From contig JACKMP010000001.1 of the NCBI GenBank assembly GCA_024235315.1, positions 124,001-188,000 on the forward strand: 64,000 nt of DNA, given 5' to 3'. Origin of the DNA: Chromatiaceae bacterium. GTDB taxonomy: Bacteria; Pseudomonadota; Gammaproteobacteria; Chromatiales; Chromatiaceae. Below are positions 55,733 through 64,000 of this stretch, in pieces (position 1 is the first letter of the stretch; each line of letters begins with the position of its first letter). The position numbers were made by a program, and so were the translations under genes. The notes below the pieces were generated by a model, which saw nothing but the letters and a program-made list of their open reading frames with translations, searched no databases and was not told where the DNA came from.

Positions 55733-57376
55733 ATGACGAACACAGATCCAGGATTGCTCGGCACACTCACCGACGTCTCCGGTGCATCCTTCGTCGCACG
55801 ACTGCACTCGGTCGGTGAGCGCTTCGAGGGCTACCGTCAGGTCGGCGTCGAACACGTCGCCATCGGGCAGGTCGGCGCCTACACCATCGCACGTGGCCAG
55901 CACGAGCAGGTACTTTGCCAGATCGTGAGCGCATGGACTGAGGCGCGCGGACAGGAAACGGCGCGCCTGGTGCGGATGCTGCCACTCGGCGAAGTCACCG
56001 CCGACGGCCAGTTCTTTCGCGGCGTCGGACGATTCCCACCTCTGGAGACGCCTGTGTATATGGCCGAGGGCAACCAGCTCGAAGCGATGTTCGATTCGGT
56101 GCGACGCCACGGCCTGCACATCGGTCGCCTCAGCCAGCGTCCGGAACTGCGTGTGTTTGCCGATCCGACCCTGCTGTTCAACCGCCATCTGGCGATCCTC
56201 GGACAATCCGGGTCGGGCAAGTCCTGGGCGGTGAGCAGCCTGCTGCAGCGCACTGTCAAGCTGATGCCCAAGGCGCACATCGTGCTCCTCGATCTGCATG
56301 GCGAGTACGGCTGGCGTGATGCCAACGGCCGCTTTCACAGCGCCTTCCCGGGCGACATGGTGCGACATGTCGATGCCCGCACGCTGGAGATCCCGTATTG
56401 GCTGCTGACCTATTCGGAACTGGTGGACCTGCTGGTCGACCGTACCGACCCGAATGCCTCGTTGCAGATCTCGTTCATGCGCGAGGTGTTGTACACGCTG
56501 CGCAAGAAGGGAAACTCGGATCTCGGGATCGATCGCCTGTCGGTGGACTCGCCGGTGCATTTCTCGCTCAAGGACCTGTACCTGCACTTCAAGCAGGCCA
56601 ACGAGCAGCAGTTCGACTTCGGCAAGACGAAGGGGCCGCTGTTCGGTGCCTTCGACGAGTTCCTGGTGCGCTTCCAGGCGATGTTCAATGACTCGCGCTA
56701 CGATTTTCTGTTCCGACCTCGCAAGCGCGTGAAATCCGCCGACCTCGAAGACCTGTTGCGCGACTTCATCGGTCTCGGTGAACCGAAGCGGCAGATAACC
56801 GTCATCGACCTGAGTGCGGTACCGCACGATGTGAGGCCGACGGTGTCATCACAGATCGGCCGCCTCGCATTCGAATTCAACTACTGGAATCCCTTGCGTC
56901 GTGAGTTCCCCATTCTGCTGGTGTGCGAAGAGGCCCACCAGTACATTCCCCGTGAGGACGCGGAGTCACGGCACGAAGGCAGCCGCAGGGCGATGGAGCG
57001 CATCGCCAAAGAGGGGCGCAAATATGGTGTCGGCCTGTGCGTGGTCAGTCAGCGCCCGACCGAGTTGTCCGAGACGGTGCTCTCACAGTGCAGCAACTTC
57101 ATTTGCCTTCGTACCACCAACCCACAGGACCAGGACTACATCCGCAAGCTGATGCCGGAGGGTGAACAGGATCTGGCTGATGTGTTGACCACGCTGCGCC
57201 GTGGCGAGGCGCTGGCGGTCGGCGAGGCGATTCCACTGCCGACACGCGTGAATCTCTATCCACCCGACCCGGCGCCGGCAAGCAGCGACGCACCGGTGGC
57301 GGAGAGCTGGAAGACCGGACCCGATGATCTCGACGTCACCGCGATCGTCGATCACTGGTGGCGACAGCAGCGTTGA
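55733..57376 (+). CDS. HerA-like hexameric ATPase/DNA translocase, no NurA partner seen
   Basis: 547 residues from the ATG at 55733, which has AAAGGA upstream. An N-terminal HAS-barrel-like region (about 1-110) precedes Walker A GQSGSGKSW (157-165) and Walker B LVCEEAHQYIP. SQCSNFICLRTTNPQDQDYI is the HerA arginine-finger region. HerA in archaea works with the NurA nuclease in DNA-end resection; in bacteria it also forms defence complexes with SIR2 or nuclease partners. None of these is encoded next to it. A small gene lies about 260 bp downstream. Confidence 0.88.
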   Translation: MTNTDPGLLGTLTDVSGASFVARLHSVGERFEGYRQVGVEHVAIGQVGAYTIARGQHEQVLCQIVSAWTEARGQETARLVRMLPLGEVTADGQFFRGVGRFPPLETPVYMAEGNQLEAMFDSVRRHGLHIGRLSQRPELRVFADPTLLFNRHLAILGQSGSGKSWAVSSLLQRTVKLMPKAHIVLLDLHGEYGWRDANGRFHSAFPGDMVRHVDARTLEIPYWLLTYSELVDLLVDRTDPNASLQISFMREVLYTLRKKGNSDLGIDRLSVDSPVHFSLKDLYLHFKQANEQQFDFGKTKGPLFGAFDEFLVRFQAMFNDSRYDFLFRPRKRVKSADLEDLLRDFIGLGEPKRQITVIDLSAVPHDVRPTVSSQIGRLAFEFNYWNPLRREFPILLVCEEAHQYIPREDAESRHEGSRRAMERIAKEGRKYGVGLCVVSQRPTELSETVLSQCSNFICLRTTNPQDQDYIRKLMPEGEQDLADVLTTLRRGEALAVGEAIPLPTRVNLYPPDPAPASSDAPVAESWKTGPDDLDVTAIVDHWWRQQR

Positions 57377-57632
57377 CGTGAGCCGACGCACGGTGCTTCC
57401 ACTCCCCACTCCCACAGAGGGTGTTGCAAAAAACCCCCCTCTCCCATCTGGGAGAGCGTTGGGGTGAAGGGATTTGAATGGTCAACGCGCTGAATCGATA
57501 AGATTGCCTCATCCCGGCCGTCTACCAGTGGAACAAGGCGATACAGTTTTGCGACACCCTCCGCAGGTGGATGGGTCGGGGCAAGGGAAACGGTCAAGGC
57601 GTGCCGGACTCACCCCCAAGAAAAGGATCAAC
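57377..57632. other. Gap between HerA-like and small-protein genes
   Basis: 256 bases. They hold the palindromic repeat at 57439-57456, and nothing else I can name. The long distance argues against translational coupling of the neighbours. Confidence 0.4.
57439..57456. repeat. Small palindromic repeat
   Basis: CTCTCCCA and TGGGAGAG form an 8-bp stem around TC. The sequence that follows (GCGTTGGGGTGAAGGG) resembles the tail of a dispersed palindromic family common in proteobacteria. Confidence 0.6.
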
Positions 57633-57872
57633 ATGGCAGAAGACAACATCCTCCCGTTTCCGAACCGATTGCGTGACGCGATCGACGAAGAGGCATGGCG
57701 CACTCTGCAGGGCGAGTTCTATCTCGACTGCTATTTCGCCCATCATGGCCAACCGGCCGAAGGCCCGGAGCAGCTGCGTGCCTGGCTGACCGAGCAGCAG
57801 TTGTTCGCCGACACAGACAATCCGTTCTTTCGCGGCTGGCTGGTACGGCGCCTCAGCGAACCTGCCGACTGA
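57633..57872 (+). CDS. Small hypothetical protein
   Basis: 79 residues, MAEDNILPFPNRLRDAIDEE followed by WRTLQGEFYLDCYFAHHGQP. AAAAGGATC lies upstream as a ribosome-binding site. The protein is acidic and helical, with no domain I recognise. It ends 13 bp from the stop of the convergent chemoreceptor gene. Confidence 0.7.
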   Translation: MAEDNILPFPNRLRDAIDEEAWRTLQGEFYLDCYFAHHGQPAEGPEQLRAWLTEQQLFADTDNPFFRGWLVRRLSEPAD

Positions 57873-57885
57873 AATACCGCCAGGA

Positions 57886-59382
57886 TCAGAAGAGATCTAT
57901 GTCGCTTTCCTGGCTGCTGCTGGGTTTCTCAAAACGCTGTCTTTCATCTGCCAGGCCGCTGAGCAGCCCCATCAGGGTATGGCTATGGGACTCGACTTGC
58001 TGAAACTCATCCAGAATTGCCTGGCGATCCGTGGCCGATTCGCGCCAGTCACCCTGCACGATATCGAGAATACGATGCACGCCGTCATGCACTGACCTGT
58101 GTGGCGAGTCGATGCCCGCGTAAGACGGCAAATGAGCGAAATCCTTCACGCCATCGCCGTGCCCGTACCACTTGCCGAAGCGACAGTGATCCGGGCCGAC
58201 CGCGCAACGGCCCCAGGATTCTGATTCCTCGCCCAGATCCAGGGCGCGATAGGAGTGCTGAATGTAGATCATGTGATCGAGCTTGCTGAGGCACGATTCA
58301 CTGATGGTCTGGGTGTAGGAGACCGAGGCGTGGCTGCTGGTTGCGTTCTCGTAGAAGGTCGAGAAATCGTTCTCGAAGGCCTCGACAATCTGCTGTGAAT
58401 CACCAGCCATCGCCGACATGGCCGTCACCTCCTCAGTCACCTGCCGGGTCGATCCCGAGAAACCCTCCATCACACGGTACACGTTGCCGGTCGCCTCCTT
58501 GGTGCGCAATGCAAGCTTTTTGACCTCGTCGGCGACCACCGCGAAACCGCGACCGTGTTCACCGGCACGCGCCGCCTCGATAGCAGCATTCAACGCCAGC
58601 AGGTTGGTCTGGTCTGCGATCCCCGTGATCATTTCGAGGGTCTCGCCCACTTCGTGACTGTGTTCACCAAGCTCGATGGCAGTTTCACGCACACCGGTCA
58701 TCCGGGGCACCAGCTCCCGAAGATTGTCGATGACCCTGGCTATCGATGCTCGACCGCGGGTCGCAACATCGACCGAGCGCGCGGTATTGTCGCCCACCGA
58801 TCGCATCTGCGCTGTAATCTCCGCAAGGTCCTTCTGCGTGCCCTGGAGATTGTGCAGCAGGTTGCGTGTCTTCAGTTCGTCGATCCCCGACTTGAACGCC
58901 TCGAACTGGCGGTTTTGTGCACTCTGCCGCATGGCCGTGATCGAGTCGTTGATGCGTTCCATCGTGGCGCGGTACTGCCCCCGCAATCCGGCAGCCAGTG
59001 CCGGGCGGAAGAACTTGCCCTGCTCGACGTAGCAGAAAGCCGTGTCGACCTCACGGAAGAAAGCCTCGACCTGGTCTCGTCCCTCGTTGATGTTCCAAAG
59101 TGCATCGCCAACCGCGTGGCTGCTATCGATCTGCGTGATACGGAAGTCGGCATCGCCCTGCTGCATCGCCCTCCCGAGGTTGCGAATCTGCGCAAACACG
59201 AACTGGTCGCGTCGCACGGCAAGCCAGCCGGCAGACGCGAACGATCCAGCCAGCGCCATGGCAAGCAGCAACACCGGATCCGCACCGTACGCGATGGTGA
59301 CGTACACCGCCAACAGCACGGTCACACCGGCTGTGCCCAGCAGGGCGCAAGCTGGATTACATCGAGAGAACAAACTCTTCAT
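57886..59382 (-). CDS. Methyl-accepting chemotaxis protein with C-terminal CZB zinc domain
   Basis: 498 residues. Two hydrophobic stretches near the N-terminus (AGVTVLLAVYVTIAYG and VLLLAMALAGSFASAGWLAV) leave almost no periplasmic loop, so it senses inside the cell. A coiled region precedes the signalling hairpin (DQTNLLALNAAIEAARAGEH). The C-terminal CZB domain has DHCRFGKWYG with later histidines (PHRSVHDGVHRI), a zinc-binding set. CZB domains sense oxidants such as hypochlorous acid or zinc in the cytoplasm. Its start overlaps the PAS gene by 26 bp. Confidence 0.92.
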   Translation of the reverse strand: MKSLFSRCNPACALLGTAGVTVLLAVYVTIAYGADPVLLLAMALAGSFASAGWLAVRRDQFVFAQIRNLGRAMQQGDADFRITQIDSSHAVGDALWNINEGRDQVEAFFREVDTAFCYVEQGKFFRPALAAGLRGQYRATMERINDSITAMRQSAQNRQFEAFKSGIDELKTRNLLHNLQGTQKDLAEITAQMRSVGDNTARSVDVATRGRASIARVIDNLRELVPRMTGVRETAIELGEHSHEVGETLEMITGIADQTNLLALNAAIEAARAGEHGRGFAVVADEVKKLALRTKEATGNVYRVMEGFSGSTRQVTEEVTAMSAMAGDSQQIVEAFENDFSTFYENATSSHASVSYTQTISESCLSKLDHMIYIQHSYRALDLGEESESWGRCAVGPDHCRFGKWYGHGDGVKDFAHLPSYAGIDSPHRSVHDGVHRILDIVQGDWRESATDRQAILDEFQQVESHSHTLMGLLSGLADERQRFEKPSSSQESDIDLF

Positions 59383-59875
59383 AGCTCAGGCCCTTGGGCT
59401 GAAAACGCTCCGCCAGAATCTGCCGCGATGTATCGATGGCAGTCTTTGGTCCATCCGCCTTCTCCCTGGCCACCATCTCGGCATATAGTGGGTCGAAATA
59501 GGCTACCGCATCCTTTTTCGGTCGCCGGCGGACCGAGTAATAGCCGACGGTCGAACCACGTTCATCACATGTGGGTGTGACATTGGCAAACGTCCAGTAA
59601 AAAGAGCCGTCGCTGGCCATGTTCTTCACGTAACCGAAAAATTCCTGCCCTGCCTGCAGCGTTTCCCACATCAGTTTAAACACCGCCCGCGGCATGTCCG
59701 GATGTCGAATGATATTGTGCTGTACTCCGAGCAGCTCGGACTCGCGATAACCGGCGAACTCCATGAATATCCGGTTCGCATAGGTAATCCTGCCCTTGGC
59801 GTCTGTCTTGGAGACGATGAAATCTTCTTCGCGCATGATGCGTTCGCGCGACACCGGCGTGATCCCCTGTTTCAT
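59357..59875 (-). CDS. Soluble PAS-domain protein (Aer-like)
   Basis: 172 residues from MKQGITPVSRERIMREEDFI. A single PAS domain contains ITYANRIFMEFAGYRESELL and HNIIRHPDMPRAVFKLMWET, as in FAD-binding aerotaxis PAS domains. There is no membrane or signalling part. It overlaps the following chemoreceptor gene, so the two may act as a split Aer-type sensor. A sigma-28-like promoter precedes it. Confidence 0.88.
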   Translation of the reverse strand: MKQGITPVSRERIMREEDFIVSKTDAKGRITYANRIFMEFAGYRESELLGVQHNIIRHPDMPRAVFKLMWETLQAGQEFFGYVKNMASDGSFYWTFANVTPTCDERGSTVGYYSVRRRPKKDAVAYFDPLYAEMVAREKADGPKTAIDTSRQILAERFQPKGLSYEEFVLSM

Positions 59876-59907
59876 GCCTGCTCGTTTCTCTTGGTGCGAT
59901 AAGCGCT

Positions 59908-59934
59908 GTATCGGCAGCAACAGAGGGCAATTGA
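59908..59934 (-). promoter_or_regulatory. Sigma-28-like promoter before the PAS-MCP pair
   Basis: The minus strand has TCAA-N15-GCCGATAC, close to the TAAA-N15-GCCGATAA consensus, about 33 bp upstream of the PAS-protein ATG. The -10 part is strong and the -35 part moderate. Confidence 0.65.
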
Positions 59935-59951
59935 GCGGCGAAGCAAACATG

Positions 59952-59984
59952 AAAAAGCCCGTGGCCCCTCGAGGCCACGGGCTT
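59952..59984 (-). terminator. Rho-independent terminator after metY
   Basis: AAGCCCGTGGCC pairs with GGCCACGGGCTT around a short loop and is followed by T residues on the minus strand. It lies between the metY stop and the PAS-MCP promoter. Confidence 0.9.
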
Positions 59985-60017
59985 ATCTACACAAGTCTGC
60001 CAGCCGCGGTGACAGGC

Positions 60018-61292
60018 TCAGGCGGCAGCAGCCAGCGCCTGATCGATGTCCGCGATGATGTCGTCGATGTGCTCGATGCCGATCGACAGGCGCACCATGT
60101 CTTCGGGTACACCCGCCGAAGCCAGTTCTTCAGGGCCGAGCTGGCGGTGTGTCGTGGTTGCCGGGTGACAGGCCAGTGACTTGGCGTCACCGATGTTGAC
60201 CAGGCGCAGGATCATCTGCAGGGCATCGATAAACCTTGCGCCGGCCTCCTTTCCGCCCTTGATGCCGAAGCTAAGGATGCCCGAGGCCTTTCCACTGGTC
60301 GTCTTCTGACAGACCGCGTGATACGGGCTGTCTGGCAGGCCTGCGTAACTGACCCACTCGACCTGCGGATGCTGCTTCAGGTGACCGGCGACCTTCAACG
60401 CGTTCTCGCAATGGCGCTCCATGCGCAGCCCCAGCGTTTCCAGTCCCTGCATGATCAGGAAGGCGTTCATCGGCGAGATCGCCGCACCCATGTTGCGCAG
60501 CGGCACCACGCGGCAACGGCCGATGTATGCGGCGGGCCCAAGGGCCTCGGTATAGACGACCCCGTGATAGGACGGATCGGGCTCGTTGAGCATCGGGAAG
60601 CGCTTGGCATTACCGGCCCAGTCAAACTTGCCTGAATCGACGATCGCCCCGCCGATGCTGGTGCCATGCCCGCCGATATACTTGGTCAGGGCATGCACGA
60701 CGATGTGTGCGCCAAGCTCGAACGGCCGGCACAGGAAAGGTGTCGGCACCGTGTTGTCGACGATCAGCGGAACGCCATGGCGGTTGGCGATCTCACCCCA
60801 TTTCGCGATATCGACGACATTGCCGGCCGGGTTGCCGATCGACTCACAGAACAGCGCACGGGTATTGTCGTCGATCAGTGACTCGATCTTCGCGTAGTCA
60901 TCGTGCGATGTGAAACGCACCTCGATGCCCTGGCGTGGAAAGGTGTGCGCAAACAGGTTGTAGGTACCGCCGTAAAGCTGGCTGGTGCTGATGATGTTGC
61001 AGCCGGCATCGGCGATGCACTGTATCGACGCGGTGATGGCCGCCATGCCTGATGCCATGCACAGCGAGGCGATGCCGCCCTCCATCTCGGCCAGGCGCTG
61101 TTCGAGCACCGCCTGGGTCGGATTCATGATCCGCGTATAGATGTTGCCGGCAACCTTCAGGTCGAACAGGTCAGCGCCGTGCTGGGTGTTGTCGAAGGTG
61201 TACGAGGTGGTCTGATAGATCGGCGTGGTTGCGGCACGCGTGGTCGGCTCGCTGTCGTAGCCGGCGTGCAAGGCCAGGGTCTCGAGTTTCAT
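60018..61292 (-). CDS. metY: O-acetylhomoserine sulfhydrylase MetY
   Basis: 424 residues, a PLP enzyme of the Cys/Met metabolism family. Opening MKLETLALHAGYDSEPTTRA is typical. TPIYQTTSYTFDN, DNTVPTPFLCRPFELGAHIV and the PLP lysine in HALTKYIGGHGTSIGG are clear. SLACHPATTTHRQL closes the active site. It makes homocysteine from O-acetylhomoserine and sulfide, which suits a sulfur-handling organism. No SAM riboswitch was recognised upstream. A terminator follows. Confidence 0.95.
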   Translation of the reverse strand: MKLETLALHAGYDSEPTTRAATTPIYQTTSYTFDNTQHGADLFDLKVAGNIYTRIMNPTQAVLEQRLAEMEGGIASLCMASGMAAITASIQCIADAGCNIISTSQLYGGTYNLFAHTFPRQGIEVRFTSHDDYAKIESLIDDNTRALFCESIGNPAGNVVDIAKWGEIANRHGVPLIVDNTVPTPFLCRPFELGAHIVVHALTKYIGGHGTSIGGAIVDSGKFDWAGNAKRFPMLNEPDPSYHGVVYTEALGPAAYIGRCRVVPLRNMGAAISPMNAFLIMQGLETLGLRMERHCENALKVAGHLKQHPQVEWVSYAGLPDSPYHAVCQKTTSGKASGILSFGIKGGKEAGARFIDALQMILRLVNIGDAKSLACHPATTTHRQLGPEELASAGVPEDMVRLSIGIEHIDDIIADIDQALAAAA

Positions 61293-61408
61293 GGGCTCCT
61301 CCGGGTGTTCTTGTGGTCAGGGCCAGGGCCCTGCGTATCCTGGGAAAGGATAACCGCGGATGATAGCCGCAGAAGCCGGGGGTTAACAGAAGCCCGCTGA
61401 TAGAGGTG

Positions 61409-62623
61409 TCAGCGCCCCAGCATGCGGTCGTAGGCCGCGCGGTAGTTCGCCACTGAAACGTCCCAGTTGCGCTCATTCTCGACGTAGCGACGGCCTGCCT
61501 CTTTGAGCGCGACGCCCTTTTGCGGGTCGTCGAGCAGTCCGCCCAGTTTCTCCGCCAGGCTCCCCGCGTCCCCGGCGCGGTGCAGCACCCCGGTCACGCC
61601 ATCGACCACCAGTTCCTTGTGCCCACCGACGTCGGACGCGACAAACAGCCGCTTCTGCGCCATGGCCTCAAGCGGTTTGAGTGGTGTCACCAGGTCCGTG
61701 ATGCGCATCATCTGACGCGGATAGGCCAGCACGTCGATCAGGCTGTAGTAGCCGCCGACCTCACGCTGTGGCACCCGGCCGGTGAAGGTGGTGATGTCCG
61801 CGATGCCGAGTTCGACTGCCTTCTGCTTCAACGATGCCTCTGCAGGGCCGCCACCGACCATCAGCACATGCAGCTCAGGATGGTGCGGGCGCATGATTTG
61901 CGCGGCCTCCAGCAGGAGTTCGAGGCCTTCGTAGTAGTAGAACGATCCGATGAAGCCGATGGTCTGCCGGCCCTGAAGACCGAGCCTGCTGCACAGTTCT
62001 TCATCGACTTTCTCGACCGGCTGGAAGTTCTCGATGTCGACCGCATTCGGAATCACTGTCACCTTGTCGGCCGGAATCCCGCGCGCCACGATATCGCGAC
62101 GCAACCCCTCGCAGATGCAGAAACAATGATCGGCGTGCTTCAGCGCCCAAGTCTCCAGTCCGCGGGTAATCCGGTAACGCAGATCACCCTCTTTGGCCGT
62201 GCCATGACTGACCGCCGCATCCTCCCAGAAACCGCGCACCTCGTAGCCAACGGGTATACCCAGCGCCCTGCCGGCACGCACCGCGGCGATACCGTTCAGG
62301 GCAGGCGAATGGGCATGCAGCAGGTCCGGCTTTACCTGCCGCGCCACCTCGCTGAGACGTGCCTGCAGATCGCTGATCACCGCGTACTGGCTGACGATCG
62401 GCAGCGAATGCAGAAACCGGCTGTGTTTCGGCGTGCGGAAAAAATGCAGGCCCTCCACCATTTCTTCCGCTGGCTGTTCACTGACCGCATCCGCGTGCTT
62501 GGTACTGGTGATGTGCTCGGTATCCCAGCCCAGCTTGCGCTGGTGCTCGAAGATCGAACGCGACCTAAACGTATAGCCGCTGTGCAGCGGGATCGAGTGG
62601 TCGAGCACGTGGAGTATCAACAT
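61409..62623 (-). CDS. Glycosyltransferase, exosortase A (XrtA) system type
   Basis: 404 residues beginning MLILHVLDHSIPLHSGYTFR, a start I associate with the GT4-like glycosyltransferase of XrtA/PEP-CTERM exopolysaccharide clusters. The C-terminal GT-B domain includes IGFIGSFYYYEGLELLLEAA and DVLAYPRQMMRITDLVTPLK with PLEAMAQKRLFVASDVGG. It probably adds a sugar during exopolysaccharide assembly. The other GT gene lies upstream, 89 bp away. Confidence 0.88.
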   Translation of the reverse strand: MLILHVLDHSIPLHSGYTFRSRSIFEHQRKLGWDTEHITSTKHADAVSEQPAEEMVEGLHFFRTPKHSRFLHSLPIVSQYAVISDLQARLSEVARQVKPDLLHAHSPALNGIAAVRAGRALGIPVGYEVRGFWEDAAVSHGTAKEGDLRYRITRGLETWALKHADHCFCICEGLRRDIVARGIPADKVTVIPNAVDIENFQPVEKVDEELCSRLGLQGRQTIGFIGSFYYYEGLELLLEAAQIMRPHHPELHVLMVGGGPAEASLKQKAVELGIADITTFTGRVPQREVGGYYSLIDVLAYPRQMMRITDLVTPLKPLEAMAQKRLFVASDVGGHKELVVDGVTGVLHRAGDAGSLAEKLGGLLDDPQKGVALKEAGRRYVENERNWDVSVANYRAAYDRMLGR

Positions 62624-62712
62624 GGATTCAGTATCGGTCGCAATGAGAAAAAGTTGACCGTAGAGGATCCGGTCCTTCCCGACGATCCCTCCAGGTCGTG
62701 CCGCTCACGCAC

Positions 62713-63897
62713 CTAGCGCGCACCGCCAACCACACGCTCGAATATCGCCAGCTGTCCCTGTGAGGTATCGTTCCAGCTGAAGCCTTCCGCATAGCGCCGC
62801 GTTGCCTCGCGCGCGGGCATATCGGCAAACAGCGTTTCGATTGCCGCGGCGATGGATGCGGCACTGCGGTCGCGTGTCAGTCGACCACCGTCCACTGACG
62901 CCACGACCTCGGGTGTACCATCCACCGGCGTCGCGACCACCGGCGTGCCGCAGGCCATCGCTTCGAGCAGCACGTTTGCCCAGCCCTCGCGACTGGAGGC
63001 CAGCACCAGGGCGTCAGCTGCCTGATAGTGTTCGCGCAGCTGCTCCTGCGCCAGACGTCCGGTGAACCTGACCCTGTCACCCAGCGCGAGTCGATCCACC
63101 AGTTGCCGCAAGGCACTCTCTTCCGGCCCGTCGCCGGCGATCAGCAAGTCCATGCCGGGCAGTGCTGCCACCGCCTCGATCGCCAGGTGGTGGCCCTTGC
63201 GTTCGATCAGGTGACCGACAGACAACAATGTCGGGCGTGCACCGATGCCCAGCCTCCCGCGTAGTCGCGCACGGTTGTCGTGCGGGTGGAAGAAATCCAG
63301 ATCCACGCCGTTGCGCAGCACCGTCACACGATCATCGGGCACGCCCATGCCGATCAGGTAGTCCTTCAGGGCAGCGGCAACCGTCATCATGTGCGCAGCG
63401 CTTTCGGTCACTTGCAGGATCCTGCGCCGCGGTCCCGGCAGCTGCGGAATCAGGTTGAGGTCTGTCCCCCTGCCGGTAACCACAAACGGACGCTCGAACT
63501 CTGCGGCAAGTCGCATTGCGGCAACGCCGTCCGGATAAAAATAGTGGGCATCGATCAGGTCGAAATCGAAACCCCTATCCTTCAAACGGCGCACGGTTCG
63601 ACGTACCGACTGGTACATCAGCCACGGGGTAATCTGCATACCGATCTTGGGGATCACCGGATACTTCGGGTGCCAGACCTCAATACCGTGACGCACCTCG
63701 TGGGGCTCGACGCCCGCATAGGATGCATAGCTGCCGAACATCGGGTTCGACGAAGGAAACCAAGGCACGGGCGCGACCACCGTTGCCTGCAGTTGAGGTG
63801 CATAGGCCAGCAGCTGCCGCAGGCGGTTCTCGACGAAGACCCCATGCGAGGGTTGACGTGCATTCGGATACAGGGAACTGAAAGTCAGGATCTTCAA
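62713..63897 (-). CDS. Glycosyltransferase family 4
   Basis: About 394 residues, taking the TTG at 63897 preceded by GGGAAGG; a longer in-frame start to 63939 (GTG) is also open. KILTFSSLYPNARQPSHGVF opens a GT-B fold. HYFYPDGVAAMRLA, VLRNGVDLDFFHPHD and EGWANVLLEAMACGTPVVAT are GT4 nucleotide-sugar features. Likely part of the exopolysaccharide cluster that continues past the right edge. Confidence 0.85.
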   Translation of the reverse strand: MKILTFSSLYPNARQPSHGVFVENRLRQLLAYAPQLQATVVAPVPWFPSSNPMFGSYASYAGVEPHEVRHGIEVWHPKYPVIPKIGMQITPWLMYQSVRRTVRRLKDRGFDFDLIDAHYFYPDGVAAMRLAAEFERPFVVTGRGTDLNLIPQLPGPRRRILQVTESAAHMMTVAAALKDYLIGMGVPDDRVTVLRNGVDLDFFHPHDNRARLRGRLGIGARPTLLSVGHLIERKGHHLAIEAVAALPGMDLLIAGDGPEESALRQLVDRLALGDRVRFTGRLAQEQLREHYQAADALVLASSREGWANVLLEAMACGTPVVATPVDGTPEVVASVDGGRLTRDRSAASIAAAIETLFADMPAREATRRYAEGFSWNDTSQGQLAIFERVVGGAR

Positions 63898-64000
63898 GTT
63901 GACCTTCCCGATCGATGTACCTTGATCACCCTGCCGCACCGCGGGCCGGAGAACAGCCTCAAGCGCGGCCTCAGGCTCACGGCCGGTCGTCGACGACGCC
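63894..64000 (-). CDS. Possible C-terminus of an upstream gene, cut by window edge
   Basis: An open frame enters from the right edge and stops at 63894, overlapping the TTG of the glycosyltransferase by 4 bp, as coupled genes often do. It is arginine-rich (VSLRPRLRLFSGPRCGRVIK). Too short to identify; it might be a spurious frame. Confidence 0.25.
   Translation of the reverse strand, partial: RRRRPAVSLRPRLRLFSGPRCGRVIKVHRSGRST

Noticed and set aside
61293..61408. Possible SAM-type riboswitch upstream of metY
   Set aside because: No recognisable SAM-I/II core or expression-platform hairpin pair before the metY start.

Overview
The window reads as the chromosome of a GC-rich, motile, Gram-negative gammaproteobacterium, probably a relative of sulfur-oxidising Chromatiales-type lineages. 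Three things support this. The flagellar and chemotaxis block has the same gene order as in Pseudomonas (fliLMNOPQR-flhB, flhA-flhF-fleN-fliA, cheY-cheZ-cheA-cheB-motC-motD-parC-parP-cheW). There are sulfur-linked genes (a DsrC/TusE-like protein, a sulfide:quinone-reductase-like flavoprotein, a TauE/SafE exporter). The right end has exosortase-A-type exopolysaccharide glycosyltransferases. No species call is possible from sequence reading alone.

Layout. 0-2.2 kb: a diguanylate cyclase cut by the left edge, a divergent DsrC-like protein and two small proteins. 2.2-12.9 kb: a minus-strand metal-resistance and efflux block, in transcription order an RND adaptor, an RND pump, a Cys-rich secreted CopL-like protein, multicopper oxidase CopA, outer-membrane CopB, a lipoprotein cytochrome c, and a P-type copper ATPase with YHS and CPMHP metal domains. 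12.9-22 kb: a patchy accessory stretch between two copies of a tRNA-tail/terminator repeat. It holds a NYN-LOTUS protein, a NERD-UvrD helicase, a clpX fragment, a flavodoxin, a DUF3144 protein, an Old Yellow Enzyme homologue, a tandem-helical-repeat exported protein, tRNA-Ser(GGA) and a truncated copy of that tRNA. 22-26.7 kb: YbaK-type deacylase, methyltransferase, AsmA and DUF4197 proteins. 26.7-46.1 kb: an uninterrupted minus-strand flagellar/chemotaxis regulon with a near-consensus sigma-54 promoter before fliL and a FliA (sigma-28) promoter before cheY. 46.2-57.9 kb: DUF4124 protein, a deleted HAD-phosphatase remnant, arylsulfatase with a divergent AraC regulator, YugP-like protease, MFS transporter, YadGH-type ABC exporter, TSUP exporter, SQR-like protein, and a HerA-like ATPase with a small protein downstream. 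57.9-60 kb: a soluble PAS protein overlapping a CZB-domain chemoreceptor, behind a second sigma-28-like promoter. 60-64 kb: MetY and two glycosyltransferases.

How the genes fit together. The flagellar block builds the export gate and C-ring, sets flagellar number and position (FlhF/FleN), switches to late genes (FliA), and supplies the chemotaxis core with polar-localisation proteins (ParC/ParP). The CheA linker carries three tandem copies of a motif that probably docks to ParP. The PAS/CZB receptor pair probably feeds the same system. The copper block covers cytoplasmic export, periplasmic oxidation and outer-membrane handling.

Most striking anomaly. Nearly every gene between about 5.3 and 19.2 kb carries one or more single-base frameshifts, many of them at short homopolymers, while about 25 kb of flagellar genes carry none. 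This is either local sequence error or a decaying island, and it should be settled before any of these genes is called non-functional.
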